DNA from: Bifidobacterium bifidum ATCC 29521 = JCM 1255 = DSM 20456
GTDB taxonomy: Bacteria > Actinomycetota > Actinomycetes > Actinomycetales > Bifidobacteriaceae
Assembly (NCBI RefSeq): GCF_001025135.1
Contig: NZ_AP012323.1
Coordinates: 496,001 to 560,000, forward strand
Reading direction: 5' to 3'
Length of the DNA: 64,000 bases
Within the stretch, counting starts at the first letter, position 1. Each line of letters starts with the position of its first letter. The notes beneath the pieces are model-generated. The model was not told where the DNA came from and did no database searches. It worked only from the letters and a program-made list of their open reading frames with translations. Shown one piece after another: positions 41,001 through 50,374 of the stretch. The position numbers and the translations under genes are program-made.

Positions 41001-42377
41001 CGACTGCTGGCAAACAATGGTGTCGAAGCCGCTGACATCACGCGTTGGCCGTTCCTCGACGAGGTCGAGGATGCGTCTTCCGGCTCCCGCACGGTGGGAT
41101 CGCGGGCGGCGGCTCCGGAACCGGACAAGGCCGCGGAGGGAACCGGCCAATCATCGGTGCCGCGGATCGCAACATTGTCGCCATCCGCCGTGGACAGCAT
41201 CTGGGGATGTCCCGTCTGTTGGATGATGGAAAACCGGTTCACTGGTCCGCGCGCCGGCAGTGTGGCGACCTCGTTCGGCTCGCTGATCCACGCCGTCGCC
41301 GAAACCGCCAGCAACGAGGGCCTGGACGCGGCGGACTGGCGCGATGACCTGCCGATTCCGGAACGCGTCAGCACGGTGCGGGACCGTATGATCGCCATCT
41401 ATGAGGAGCTGCGCGACGATCCGACGGCCAACACCAACCCGGCCGATCAATACAACGCGACGCGCAAGGACAATACCGCGCATGACGTACTGGGCCACAT
41501 CGCCAGCTACTTCGTCATGTCCAACACCGACGAATACCCGGTAAACAACGTCAAGAACTTCCAGATCGGTACATTGGAAAGCGCACAATGCGAGCGTTCG
41601 TTCATCGCGGTATTCGGCTTGGACGACATTCTTGCCGCCTATAACGCGATGGACGGCGTCGACCCGATCGGCCGCGATGAACTCGCCGCCATCATGGGAT
41701 CGCTGGTTGGCGGGTGGCCCGAAGCCATGAACGACCGGCTGACCGTGCGTCTGTCCGGGCGCATCGACCGTATGGAGACCAGAATCATGCCCGACGGGAA
41801 GCGTCACGTTCGCCTGATCGACTACAAGACCGGGAAGGTGCCTTCGACCAAGGCCATATTCAACGATCTTCAGCTGGTCTGCTACCAACTGGGACTCGCA
41901 TTCCCGGAAAACGGTCCGCGCGGAGCCGAAGCGTTGCAAGTCATGCCGGACATCGCGCAAAGTGGTCTGTTCCATGTCGCACAGAAGGATGCACCTGCGA
42001 CGTCCGGAACCAGCAACGCGCAGGAGGGAATGTACCAGCCGGCGCTGTTCGCCGATGGCAGTCTGAACACGTCATCGTTCATGCCGCGGAACCGCTACAA
42101 GACCCTCGATAAGCTTTCGGATGCTCCCGATTTGATTGAAGAGCCTCCGACCGGTGTAAGCGCAGCGGCATGGCGACAGTTCCTCGGCATGCGCGGCACG
42201 CAGGCCGTATGGTCGCTCTCCATGATCGCGAGAGTGTTCTACGCCGCCGCGGCGAGTCGGTCGACCCATATACAGGCAAGGCCGAAACCGGATCATCTCC
42301 AGTATTGCCGCATGAAAGCGGCCTGCCCGGCATGCGCCGGCGAAATCAACACCGTCTTCGAAACGAGGCAGTCATGA
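38094..42377 (+). CDS. UvrD-like helicase with PD-(D/E)XK nuclease, AdnA-like subunit
   Basis: A 1427-residue protein. Walker A is GAPCVGKST near residue 20. The motif II position reads LLVVDDCQDLTFAG near 258, where active helicases have D-E-x-Q-D, so the motor may be weakened. Later helicase motifs include LLLVGNPDEAVQTFRG near 287 and ALTRASEQVTASAVYNDD near 880. The C-terminal nuclease has RLIDYKTGKVPSTKA near 1240, and flanking Cys (WGCPVC ~1036; YCRMKAACPAC ~1404) could hold an iron-sulfur cluster as in AddB/AdnB nucleases. GGAGG precedes the ATG. It overlaps the next gene by ATGA. The pair replaces RecBCD/AddAB for double-strand break processing in actinobacteria. Confidence 0.82.
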   Translation: MKAVEALLEGESGKALLVVGAPCVGKSTLARDALMAGLRRFGESGAIMTVSGRQIADVIGDQVIRELGATSQARPVTTLSAIAFRLITVMRSRSGEPLPRLLNGAEQDALLRSVCSVHVAHVRAGDPCGTCSLLREYFARDDWDGVLADAVAGNDGEGGDADSGVGVNAAFVMQLRDMLARMDELGVSEDREGTALSALRHWSPRVERLHVQWRLAFALRREYETAVSRMYSGEYRLDSSRLLVEGAKAVGMVGDDDLPRLLVVDDCQDLTFAGFTFLKALRGAGTRLLLVGNPDEAVQTFRGSYPEYLFDQIRRQLGADMVRLSAGGAGNGRVEERAVDHVDGYTYRDLVASRISLSIRSTQDETVPLPQRPGKLPQLPASLPIVALPQADPLPGDGSLKTALYRSADEETEDVVWRIKQAHILEGRNWNDMAVIAHDNATVRTIGERLRHDGVPVRYSSVTRPLKDEPFVQGLFALLELAMLRNQTVPALGMNLQQTALYVRSRVATVMGCPLVSVGGGRDHEGYPARLEPVDAAMNALASLGKIVTCEDICKGDASDDVPGGAADDAGKTGDAGIAGDTARMHALGRLMHGWEQWREWVVSGRDRKTITDDTIIDVKAPQGDELQFGVDAMYLLLEFADDAHAMHGGVAGLGGTGDVVDDAGSAVGAGTKGASGITADDVLAAVQEVCGRGDPHSRVFAHLWNLVGTVAQGLRQLPAKEPQYALSVAWNACDVASRWQREALNNTDAGRAANDRLDTAMRLFDYASGSAASRDLPEFFAQVRAMRIEADSLAKVAPIDDAVTLTTPAGSSGRHWPLVWIPAIQQGIWPNLAARNTMFGGEDLADVMLYGGLSDDSGEHGDNKLESVLYAEQKSLLVALTRASEQVTASAVYNDDLTPSDFLYGYIPERFNRERHASAEGREYTQVGEAGRLQGLDADPRGLVAAARVALAVHPRGSKESQDAVDALRLLANNGVEAADITRWPFLDEVEDASSGSRTVGSRAAAPEPDKAAEGTGQSSVPRIATLSPSAVDSIWGCPVCWMMENRFTGPRAGSVATSFGSLIHAVAETASNEGLDAADWRDDLPIPERVSTVRDRMIAIYEELRDDPTANTNPADQYNATRKDNTAHDVLGHIASYFVMSNTDEYPVNNVKNFQIGTLESAQCERSFIAVFGLDDILAAYNAMDGVDPIGRDELAAIMGSLVGGWPEAMNDRLTVRLSGRIDRMETRIMPDGKRHVRLIDYKTGKVPSTKAIFNDLQLVCYQLGLAFPENGPRGAEALQVMPDIAQSGLFHVAQKDAPATSGTSNAQEGMYQPALFADGSLNTSSFMPRNRYKTLDKLSDAPDLIEEPPTGVSAAAWRQFLGMRGTQAVWSLSMIARVFYAAAASRSTHIQARPKPDHLQYCRMKAACPACAGEINTVFETRQS

Positions 42378-45300
42378 ACGCACCACGATTTACCGACAGC
42401 CCCGAGCAGGCAAAAGTCGTCAACGCGCCCACCGGCGATGACGTGCTCGTCGTGGCCGGAGCGGGCAGCGGCAAGACCTATACGATGACCCGCCGCATCA
42501 TCAACCTCATCGCACAGGGCGTGCCGGCCGAGCGCATCCTCGGCCTCACATTCACGCGCAAGGCCGCGTCGGAACTGCTGTCGCGCGTGTCCGCCGCCGT
42601 GCTGGCGGACGGGGGAGACGAGCGCTTTGCGAACCGGGCGTTCCTCAAGCCGGAGGTGTCGACGTACGATGCGTTCTTCCAGACCATCGTGCGGCAATAC
42701 GGCCTGCTTGTCGGCTTCGACCAGAACACGCAGCCGCTCAGCCAGGCCGGTGCCATACAGCTGGCGACCACCGTGGTCGGCCGTCACATGGACATCCTCT
42801 TCGAGCAGGATCTCGGGGCGTTCAAGACCGTGGTGAATGGTGTACTGGGGTTGTCGCATGCCATAGGCAACGCCATGATCGGTGGCAGCACAACAACGAT
42901 GGACGAGGCCATCGGCCGTGTGCGGGCTTGGGACCAGGCATTCCTCGCGCAACTCGATATCGCCATTGGCGATACGCCGGTTCCTGACGAAGAGCCGAAG
43001 GCCAAGGCTCCGACAAAAAACAAGAAGGACACGGAGGAGACCTTCGCGGCCAAACAGGAGGAATACCGGGCGCAACTTCGTGACATATGCGTGTACAAGT
43101 GTGCACAGCTGCGCGACGTGACCCGGCGTCGGGAGACGCTGCTGACGCTCGTCGAGGAATACGAGCGGGAAAAGCGGGTTCAGAACATGGCGGAATTCAG
43201 CGATTTCACCATTGCCGCCTACCAGCTCGTCGCGCGATTCCCCTCCATCGGGGAGCGGTACCGTCGCCGTTACACGCACGTGCTGCTTGACGAATACCAG
43301 GACACCTCCACCACGCAGGCGATGCTCCTCGCCACCCTGTTCCACCCCCAGTCGGCTGATGCCGATGCTGATAGGTCTTCCTCCCGCTGGCGGGAGGCGG
43401 CGCGCAGCGCCGGAGGGTGGTCCAAGGATGGCGTCGGGCTGTCGCGATCCGCGGTGAACGCGGTGGGCGACCCGTTCCAGTCGATTTATGCGTGGCGTGG
43501 TGCCAGTCCCGGAGCGTTCCGCATGTTCCAAAAGGACTTCGGCATGCCCGCCGACGCGAAACCATACCCGCTCAGCGTCACGCGACGCAACACCTGCATC
43601 GTGCTCAGAGCCGCCAACAACCTCACCGAGCCGCTGCGCATACCGCCACGGCGGGCCGGCAGCTCCCTGATGCGCGAAGTGGACGTCGCGAACCTGTCCG
43701 CGATGGACAACGCCGCGGAAGGTACGATCGGCGTGCTGGGATTTGCCACCTTCGGCCAGGAAGCCGATGCCGTGGCACGCTTCGCCAAACAGGCCATCGC
43801 ACGGTACCGGAAGGACGCCGCCACGGCCGCCTCCGATACCCCGCATGTGGCGGTGCTGTTCCGAGGCAAGACGCACATGGCGCAATTCGCCCAAGAACTC
43901 GAACGGGCGGGCCTGACGACGTTGGTCGTCGGCTACTCCGCGCTGCTGGAGAGGCCGGAGGTCCAGGATCTGATCGCATTGCTGCATGCGGCCGCCGACC
44001 ACACCGATTCAGCGTCGTTGATGAGGCTGCTGGCTACGCCGCGATTCGGTTTGGGATCCGAATCGCTCACCCGCCTCGCCGGCATGGCCGAAGATCTCGA
44101 CAGCCAATGCCGCTACCGTGCACTGGTCGAATCCGGCATCATAGGTTCAGGCTCCGATGGCGCTCGTGCCGATGATGGTCATGATGAGGCAATAGTCTCC
44201 ACGTCCATTGATTCCGGTCTCGTTTCGGAAGCGGATGGCGGCTCCGACATCGCGACGTTCGCCGACCCGCAGGTGAAGGCCATCGTTAAGCAATACCGGG
44301 ATCGAGTGCCGCATGCGGTGTTCCTCATCGACATGATGATGCGGGATGACCTGCCGTCGCTGCTGTCGCGTCGCGGCGGATTCGACGAGACGACATCACG
44401 CCGTATCATACAGGCGGGCGAAGTACTGCAGCGTGTGCATGCCGTGACTAATCACCCGCTGAAGGAAGTGATTGACGCCGCGGTGCGGGCCTTGAACCTC
44501 GACATCGACACAATCGTCGCCCAGGCGGTCAAAAACCCCTCCCAGCCGGTGAACCCCACGCAGGCGCGTTCGCCTCTGCAGTCGGTCGCCGCACTGGTCG
44601 ACACCTATACGCAGGAAATCGTCGAAGGCGTGAATCCGACTTTGCGTGGATTCATGTCATGGGTTGACTCGCTTGGTCAGATAGAGGAGGGTACCGCGGC
44701 GGTGCCCGACACTCCTGCGGACGTGGTGCTGATGACCATCCATCAGGCCAAGGGATTGGAATGGGACGCCGTCGCCGTGGTGTCCATGCAATCAGGAGTG
44801 TTCCCCAGCAATCAGGGCGGTTTGCATGTCGAGCTGGACGCGGAGCATCCCGGCGGCGGTGCCGGCGAATCGTGGACTCCCCCGGAATACAAGGCGACGG
44901 TTCGTTCATGGGCGGACGACCCGGCCGCGGTACCTGCGCCCGTGCGCGTCGACGCCGGTATCCTGCCACGTTTCCCGCACGACGCGAATCCGGATGACGC
45001 CCCGGTCGAAACACTGCGTGCCCTGGACGATGTCGAAGTCATCGACGACGAGTTTTACGGAGACCTGCGCAGCAAGGACATCGGAGACGATATGGATGTC
45101 GCCGACCCGTCCAGCTGGTATCTCACCCAGGAAGAGGAATATGGCCGACGTCTGCTGGCTGACGAACGGCGACTCGCATATGTGGCGCTGACCCGGGCCA
45201 AGAAAGACGCGCTGCTCACCTACAGCCAGTATTCGATTCTGGATCGAGACCCGAGCCAGTACCTGAACCGTCCCGGCAAAAGACCGAGCGCCTCGAAGCC

Positions 45301-46576
45301 GTCGGTATTCTGGACGGAGATGCAGGACTCGCTATGCCATGAGAGCGGTCTGGTATCCGCGTGCAAGAGCGGGAGCGCGGGATACTCCGAAAATGCGGAT
45401 GCCATTGCCGACAGTAGCCCTGACTTGGCGGTGGCCGGTGCGGCATCAGGTGCGTCTGCGCACCCATCGCTGGACCAGCTGGGTGTGGACAGGCCGCAGG
45501 GGTTCTTCGTCGGCGACCACGCCACCGAATATGAGCGGGATGTCGTCGAAGAGGCATGGAACGCCCCATTGGAGGAACGCGAACAGGCCGGCGGCCCGAC
45601 ATGGCCGGCCAAGTTGTCCGAGGAAACCCTGTCGAAGCTCACCGGCGGGCTGTCCGGCGATTCCGGGCTTGTGACCGACGATCCGGACTCCCTGCTGGCG
45701 CGCGCCCGAATGCTCGTTGAAGACCCCGATCTGATGCCATGGTCCTTCGGCCGAGGCGAGCGCGAGATCGACCGCTATGTCCGCCGTCAGGCGGAGCACC
45801 TGCTGGAGCACGGACGGCAGAACGTCACCGCGTTGCAGGCGAGGGCGGGACATATGACCCAGCGCGAGGAACGCGGCTATTGGCGTGGCCTGATCCGGCC
45901 CATCCCGCGCGTCGCATCCCCCGCCGCTGAGGCGGGCACCCTGTTCCACGCATGGGCGGAACAATTCATCAACGCCTACGGCGACGGCCAATCAATAGAT
46001 GCAGACGGCATCGGCGCATACGATTCCAGCAGCATCGAAACCGGTACGGCCGGCACCTGCCGCGAGCCGGTGACCCGCGAATCCCTGCTGCACGATCTGT
46101 CCGAACTGGAAATGAAATCCGACACGCTGACGGCGAAGGAACGACAGCTCACCGTATGGCAGCGTCGACTCGCCGAATCGACGTGGTCGGAGCGTCGCCC
46201 GGCGTGGGCGGAACGTCAGATCGTCGTGTCGATTCCCCAGCTCGGTGACGTCATCGTCAACGGCAAACTCGATGCGGTGTTCCACGGCGGACTGGACGCG
46301 AACGATCCGACGAAGCAATACACCATCGTCGACTGGAAGACCGGGCGCAAGCCACGCAAGCCGCAGGACATCGAACACAAGCTCGTGCAGCTCGACTGGT
46401 ATCGGCTGCTGCTGTCGTACATCGAGCACGTGCCGCTGGACAGAATCGACGCCACCCTCTACTATCTGAGTGAGCCTGATGAAGGCGCGCGCGAGCTGCA
46501 CGCCCGCGCGAAAACCGAACAAGAGATCCTAGCCGAGTTGAGCTCCGGCATTCCCGAAGGATCCGACAATGACTAG
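42374..46576 (+). CDS. UvrD-like helicase with PD-(D/E)XK nuclease, AdnB-like subunit
   Basis: A 1400-residue protein. It has an intact motor: Walker A VVAGAGSGKTYTM (~27-39), LTFTRKAASELLSRV, motif II HVLLDEYQDTSTTQA (~303), NAVGDPFQSIYAWRGASPG, and TIHQAKGLEWDAVAVVSMQ near 790. The C-terminal nuclease has GKLDAVFHG and TIVDWKTGRKPRKPQD near 1318. Start ATG at 42374 overlaps the stop of the previous gene (ATGA) and is preceded by GAGG. The second gene having the better motor matches the Mycobacterium adnA-adnB arrangement, in which AdnB is the lead motor. It should act at DNA ends in recombination repair. Confidence 0.85.
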   Translation: MNAPRFTDSPEQAKVVNAPTGDDVLVVAGAGSGKTYTMTRRIINLIAQGVPAERILGLTFTRKAASELLSRVSAAVLADGGDERFANRAFLKPEVSTYDAFFQTIVRQYGLLVGFDQNTQPLSQAGAIQLATTVVGRHMDILFEQDLGAFKTVVNGVLGLSHAIGNAMIGGSTTTMDEAIGRVRAWDQAFLAQLDIAIGDTPVPDEEPKAKAPTKNKKDTEETFAAKQEEYRAQLRDICVYKCAQLRDVTRRRETLLTLVEEYEREKRVQNMAEFSDFTIAAYQLVARFPSIGERYRRRYTHVLLDEYQDTSTTQAMLLATLFHPQSADADADRSSSRWREAARSAGGWSKDGVGLSRSAVNAVGDPFQSIYAWRGASPGAFRMFQKDFGMPADAKPYPLSVTRRNTCIVLRAANNLTEPLRIPPRRAGSSLMREVDVANLSAMDNAAEGTIGVLGFATFGQEADAVARFAKQAIARYRKDAATAASDTPHVAVLFRGKTHMAQFAQELERAGLTTLVVGYSALLERPEVQDLIALLHAAADHTDSASLMRLLATPRFGLGSESLTRLAGMAEDLDSQCRYRALVESGIIGSGSDGARADDGHDEAIVSTSIDSGLVSEADGGSDIATFADPQVKAIVKQYRDRVPHAVFLIDMMMRDDLPSLLSRRGGFDETTSRRIIQAGEVLQRVHAVTNHPLKEVIDAAVRALNLDIDTIVAQAVKNPSQPVNPTQARSPLQSVAALVDTYTQEIVEGVNPTLRGFMSWVDSLGQIEEGTAAVPDTPADVVLMTIHQAKGLEWDAVAVVSMQSGVFPSNQGGLHVELDAEHPGGGAGESWTPPEYKATVRSWADDPAAVPAPVRVDAGILPRFPHDANPDDAPVETLRALDDVEVIDDEFYGDLRSKDIGDDMDVADPSSWYLTQEEEYGRRLLADERRLAYVALTRAKKDALLTYSQYSILDRDPSQYLNRPGKRPSASKPSVFWTEMQDSLCHESGLVSACKSGSAGYSENADAIADSSPDLAVAGAASGASAHPSLDQLGVDRPQGFFVGDHATEYERDVVEEAWNAPLEEREQAGGPTWPAKLSEETLSKLTGGLSGDSGLVTDDPDSLLARARMLVEDPDLMPWSFGRGEREIDRYVRRQAEHLLEHGRQNVTALQARAGHMTQREERGYWRGLIRPIPRVASPAAEAGTLFHAWAEQFINAYGDGQSIDADGIGAYDSSSIETGTAGTCREPVTRESLLHDLSELEMKSDTLTAKERQLTVWQRRLAESTWSERRPAWAERQIVVSIPQLGDVIVNGKLDAVFHGGLDANDPTKQYTIVDWKTGRKPRKPQDIEHKLVQLDWYRLLLSYIEHVPLDRIDATLYYLSEPDEGARELHARAKTEQEILAELSSGIPEGSDND

Positions 46577-46712
46577 GTGACCGCCAAGGGGGCGGCACAC
46601 GCTGCGGATGGAACGCGCCGCAGCCGTCATGCCGGGAGGGATGCCGCGACCCTTGGCGCACCGTGTGGGCGGGCACACGTGCCGGACGCAACAACCACAA
46701 AGGAGCAGAACC

Positions 46713-47579
46713 ATGGTTGCGCACGACAACACCGTCATGAATGCCACCATCACCAATGCCACGCCATCCGCCGATGACGAGAGCACCCTCTCGGAGAGCA
46801 CGCCGATCGGGACGGACCCACAGCGTGACGTCATGTCTGACGTCGTGCCTGACGTCACGCCGGAGGAGGTGCCGGGCGTCACAATCGCATCTACGCCGGC
46901 AACGGCAACAGTGCCCGCCGAGGAGATGAAACCATCGCAATCGGTGACCTACCGGCCCATGCGTTGGAATGATCTGGACGACATCGTCCGGGAGTTCGAC
47001 CGCACATGGGGTCAGTGCAGCGCGGCCGCCGGCACGCCGGTGTCCATGCAGATATCCCGGCACTTCGTGCTGCACTACCTCGAACCGACCACCCGCGCCA
47101 TCGTCGCCGAACTCGACGGCCGCTTCATGGGCGTCACACTGTCGCGCGTCGCCGGCGAGCCATTGGCCTTCCCGCAAGCCAAGCAGGAACTCGCCGCGAT
47201 CAACGGCGAACTGAACCGGTCGACGCTCGGCACGAAAACCCTGTCCGAGACCGAGCAATGGCATGAGATGGAACTGCGCATGGAACGCGAAATCGACATC
47301 AACGACGTCGCGCGCGGCGAGATCGAGCTGTTCCTCGTCGCGAAAAGCGCTCGCGGACACGGCGTCGGCGGTTCGCTCTGGCGGCAGGCGATGGACTATT
47401 TCGCGAATTGCCAGGTCGCCCGGTTCTACCTGCACACCGACTCCAGTTGCGACGTGAGCTTCTACGACCACAAGGGGCTGAACTGCATCGCCGCCCGATA
47501 CGCGGCGGACCATCCCGAGGATGGCGCAGACATGGACGACATCTTCATCTACGCCGGAACCCCGGAGAACACTCGATGA
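46713..47579 (+). CDS. GNAT-family N-acetyltransferase
   Basis: A 288-residue protein. The first ~75 residues are disordered and rich in Thr, Asp and Pro. The acetyltransferase domain starts with VTYRPMRWNDLDDIVREFD (given in part) and has the acetyl-CoA loop VAKSARGHGVGGSLWRQAM near residues 210-228, then FYLHTDSSCDVSFYDHKG, typical of the family's end strands. AAAGGAG precedes the ATG at 46713. The substrate is unknown. Its last base pairs overlap the start of the next gene, an MFS transporter, so the two are translated together and may share a substrate or stress response. Confidence 0.82.
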   Translation: MVAHDNTVMNATITNATPSADDESTLSESTPIGTDPQRDVMSDVVPDVTPEEVPGVTIASTPATATVPAEEMKPSQSVTYRPMRWNDLDDIVREFDRTWGQCSAAAGTPVSMQISRHFVLHYLEPTTRAIVAELDGRFMGVTLSRVAGEPLAFPQAKQELAAINGELNRSTLGTKTLSETEQWHEMELRMEREIDINDVARGEIELFLVAKSARGHGVGGSLWRQAMDYFANCQVARFYLHTDSSCDVSFYDHKGLNCIAARYAADHPEDGADMDDIFIYAGTPENTR

Positions 47580-48958
47580 GCGGGGCTCAACAGCAGAGCC
47601 GATCCGTCGCATCGCAGTCGCCGTACGCGCAACTGTTCCGCATTCCCGGCGCCAAGGCGTTCTGCATCTCCGGAGCGGTGGCCCGATTGCCGATCTCGAT
47701 GATGTCGCTGGGCATCGTGCTCGCGCTCAACCACATGTACGACAACTGGACGGTCGCCGGGTCGATGAGCGCCATGTACATCCTCGCCGTCGCCGCGGTC
47801 ACGCCGTTCTACGCGCGCCTGTTCGACCGGTTCGGGCAGCGGCGTGTCGGACCGGTGGCGCTTGGTGTGCAGATAGTGGCGATGCTTGCGTTCGCACTGG
47901 CGGCGCTCGCCCGAGTGCCCATCCCGGTGCTGTTCGCGCTGGCCATATGCATGGGGCTGACCCAGTTCTCGTTCGGCGCCCTCGTGCGCACCCGCTGGGC
48001 GTATGCGCTGCGCGGTTCGCAGCACGAGTCGCTGCTCAACACCGCGTATGCGCTGGAAGCGGCCATCGATGAGATCGTATTCATCTTCGGCCCGATTCTG
48101 GCGGCGTTCCTCGCCACCTCGGTGCACCCGGTGTCGCAGTTGTTCGTGCCCACGCTGGCCTGCGGCATCGGGGGAGCGGTGTTCTTCTCGCTGAAGAACA
48201 CCGTCCCGCCCGTGTTGGAGCCGATTGACGTCGTCGCCGCCGAAATACCGGACGCGCAGTCGAACGCCGTCACCGGTCAGCCGGCTCCCGCACTCCAGAC
48301 GGCCGGAGACCATGCCGCACCGACGCCCTCCCCCGAAGACAACGGTTTCCGGCTGCGTCGTCTGCACCGGCCCTATTCCGCCAAGCCGCGCAATGTACTG
48401 ACGTACCGGGGCATTCTGCCGCTGCTGGTCGTGTTCGTGGTGTTCAACATGAGCTTCACCGCATTCGACGTGTCCATGACGGCCACGATGAAGGCCGCCG
48501 GCGCGGAGCGGTTCCTCGGCCTGCAGCTCGCCATGTTCGCGGTCGGCTCCTGCATCGGGGCGGTCATCTTCGGTTCCCGGGAGATGAAAGGCTCGCACTG
48601 GCGGCATATGGTCATGTTCCTGACGCTGCTCACCGTCGGCTATGTGGTGTTCCGCATGGTGATGGGCAATTTCCTGATCCTCGGCGTCATGGAGATCCTG
48701 ACCGGCCTGTGCGTCTCCCCGCTGTTCGCTACCGGCAACCTGATCGTCAAGGACATCGTGCCCGTGCGCTCGCTCACCGAAGGACTGTCGTGGGTGACCA
48801 CCGCAGGCTCGGTCGGCACCTCGTTCGGGTCGACCATCGCCGGTGCCGTGCTGGACGCATCCAGTCCGCACATGAGCATGATGATTCCGTGGATCGTCAC
48901 CCTGTGCGCGGTGCCGCTCGCCCTGCTCGGCTGGTTCCTCGCCCGAAAACGGCGCTGA
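47576..48958 (+). CDS. MFS transporter, probable efflux type
   Basis: A 460-residue protein with about 12 hydrophobic segments and a longer charged loop in the middle (about 215-265, [20 protein letters not shown]). The loop 2-3 motif is degenerate: [17 protein letters not shown] near 80. The opening [23 protein letters not shown] is common in actinobacterial drug-efflux-like MFS proteins. The substrate is not evident. ATG overlaps the stop of the GNAT gene by 4 bases. The reading frame is complete and ends just before a decayed ABC gene. Confidence 0.85.
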   Translation: MSGAQQQSRSVASQSPYAQLFRIPGAKAFCISGAVARLPISMMSLGIVLALNHMYDNWTVAGSMSAMYILAVAAVTPFYARLFDRFGQRRVGPVALGVQIVAMLAFALAALARVPIPVLFALAICMGLTQFSFGALVRTRWAYALRGSQHESLLNTAYALEAAIDEIVFIFGPILAAFLATSVHPVSQLFVPTLACGIGGAVFFSLKNTVPPVLEPIDVVAAEIPDAQSNAVTGQPAPALQTAGDHAAPTPSPEDNGFRLRRLHRPYSAKPRNVLTYRGILPLLVVFVVFNMSFTAFDVSMTATMKAAGAERFLGLQLAMFAVGSCIGAVIFGSREMKGSHWRHMVMFLTLLTVGYVVFRMVMGNFLILGVMEILTGLCVSPLFATGNLIVKDIVPVRSLTEGLSWVTTAGSVGTSFGSTIAGAVLDASSPHMSMMIPWIVTLCAVPLALLGWFLARKRR

Positions 48959-48964
48959 CGTCCG

Positions 48965-49370
48965 TCAGCCATGTACCCGCCGTGGAACGCGGCGACGCAG
49001 AAGCGCGTCGCCGTCACCCTCGCCCGCGCTCCTGCGCGGATCTCCAGTATCTGCGCGACCCTGTCGTTCACGTCCGCCTTCGTGGCGAGCCGGTGTTCGA
49101 GCAACGGCTCGCCGATGGCCCGCCCGATGACCGGTCGGGTCTTGAGCAGCCCGGCCGTGTACGGGTGCGCTGGATGGTCGAACACGTCATACACGTCGCC
49201 GGTTTCCAGCAGACGCCCGGCATACATGACCGCCACCTTGTCGGCGATCTGCGCGACCACGCCGAAATCATGGGTGATGAACAGCGCGGAAAGCCCGTAT
49301 TCGTCCTTCAGCGACATCAGCAGGTCGAGGATCTGTGCCTGTATCGTCACGTCGAGCCGGTGGTCGGTCC
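48965..49370 (-). pseudogene. Fragments of a dual-ATPase peptide ABC transporter protein
   Basis: On the minus strand, [42 protein letters not shown] and [15 protein letters not shown] are the D-loop, H-loop and C-terminal extension of an OppD-type ATPase. The text then jumps to [20 protein letters not shown] and [11 protein letters not shown], which match the middle of the following OppF-type domain. So an internal deletion fused the two ATPase halves. Walker A and signature motifs are missing, and the upstream end stops abruptly beside another fragment. It is not functional. Confidence 0.75.
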
Positions 49371-49778
49371 GTTGGCATGGTTCCATACGGCACGTAGCCA
49401 TTGCTGCACTCCGAGAACTCCGCCATCCTCTGTGGGAAGCGTCAGCCTGCGACGGTGCAGGGCGGAGACCTCGGTGACCACGGGGAAGTGTCGAATGGTG
49501 TTGCCGTTCACGTTGCCTGCGATATGCGACAGCCCCTTGTCCCAAGTGACCAGTTGCACGTATTCCCGGCCGTTCGCCTCCGACAGCGGATGCACCGTGG
49601 CCCAGCCGACCTCGGTGTTCCAGAACCACAGCGAGGTTGAAGGTTTCGCTCGTTTCGATCATTGGGCCACATGAGGCGCATACCAGTCCACGAGCCCATC
49701 TGCACTCACGGTGTCACCTCGGAATCCGCGCACGTCTTGAGGACGGAGGTCTTTGATGCGGATGACCTTATCTGCCAT
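49371..49778 (-). pseudogene. Frameshifted fragment, possibly of a DNA methylase
   Basis: Starts at an ATG (49778) with MADKVIRIKDLRPQDVRGFRG and [10 protein letters not shown], then TGA at 49659-49661. The other frame continues [17 protein letters not shown], and the first frame resumes with [32 protein letters not shown] and [12 protein letters not shown], ending next to the ABC fragment. From memory these phrases resemble a family annotated as site-specific DNA methyltransferases, but no catalytic (D/N)PP(Y/F) motif remains, so the label is tentative. The start overlaps the end of the RelB-like gene by 11 bases. Confidence 0.4.
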
Positions 49779-49947
49779 TCGACGTTTCCTTCTTGACCTC
49801 GAACGGGAGTCCCTGTTCCCTGACGACGGCCTTCAGGAAGATCGTGACCGCGCCGGAGAGGGTGAGCCCGAGGTCTTCGAGCACGCGGCTGGATTCCTCC
49901 TTGAGCTGCGGGTCTATCCTCATGGTCGTGGTGGGTATGCTCGCCAT
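49768..49947 (-). CDS. RelB/DinJ-family antitoxin
   Basis: A 59-residue protein. MASIPTTTMRIDPQLKEESS and DLGLTLSGAVTIFLKAVVRE match the ribbon-helix-helix RelB/DinJ family: short beta strand with TTTMRIDPQLK, then helices, and the L-x-S-x-A-x-x-x-F-L-K signature. AGGAGG lies 5 bases before the ATG. No RelE/YafQ toxin gene follows: the next frame on this strand is a broken methylase-like gene. It appears intact but orphan, and may have lost its toxin in the surrounding deletions. Confidence 0.75.
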   Translation of the reverse strand: MASIPTTTMRIDPQLKEESSRVLEDLGLTLSGAVTIFLKAVVREQGLPFEVKKETSNGR

Positions 49948-49999
49948 ATGCGCCTCCTATGCTTGTCGGTTGTTCCGACTGTACATCGTATGCACGGTG

Positions 50000-50374
50000 T
50001 CATGCGGCTTTCCGCCAATAATCCATGTACGGTGGTGTCATGCGCTGGCAGTCACGGCGGCGGATGCGATACAGGCCTTTGCCGAGCTGGCGGGCGAGCA
50101 GCCCATCATCGTCGGTTTCGCCGAATCCGTCGGTGAACGCGACGAGCCATTGGAACCAGTCCAGGTAGGCTTGCAGGTATTTCGTTGACACGCCGTGGAA
50201 GCCGAACATGAAAGCCTCCAATCGCGCATGCAGCGTGTTCACGCGGTTGATGGCGAGATCGCGCTCCTGTGGCGTCAGTTCGCCAACTTCCTTCCTGACC
50301 CTATCGGCTATACGCGCCACCTTGCCTGTTCTCATACCTACCATCATTGTAGCTACCCAGTAACCACACTGCAA
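50000..50374 (-). mobile_element. IS1595-type transposase fragment (C-terminal end)
   Basis: The minus strand encodes INRVNTLHARLEAFMFGFHG, then VSTKYLQAYLDWFQWLVAF and a charged end. This is the conserved C-terminus of IS1595-family DDE transposases (N-x-x-H-x-x-L...G-V-x-T-K-Y-L-x-x-Y). The N-terminal zinc finger and two of three catalytic residues are missing, so the element is dead. The first ~20 residues of the open frame may be unrelated sequence. No terminal inverted repeats were found. Confidence 0.7.

Noticed and set aside
48640-49662. Intact 340-residue ABC protein
   Set aside because: The open frame joins unrelated pieces. ATPase motifs are incomplete and the first third is out-of-frame methylase-like sequence.
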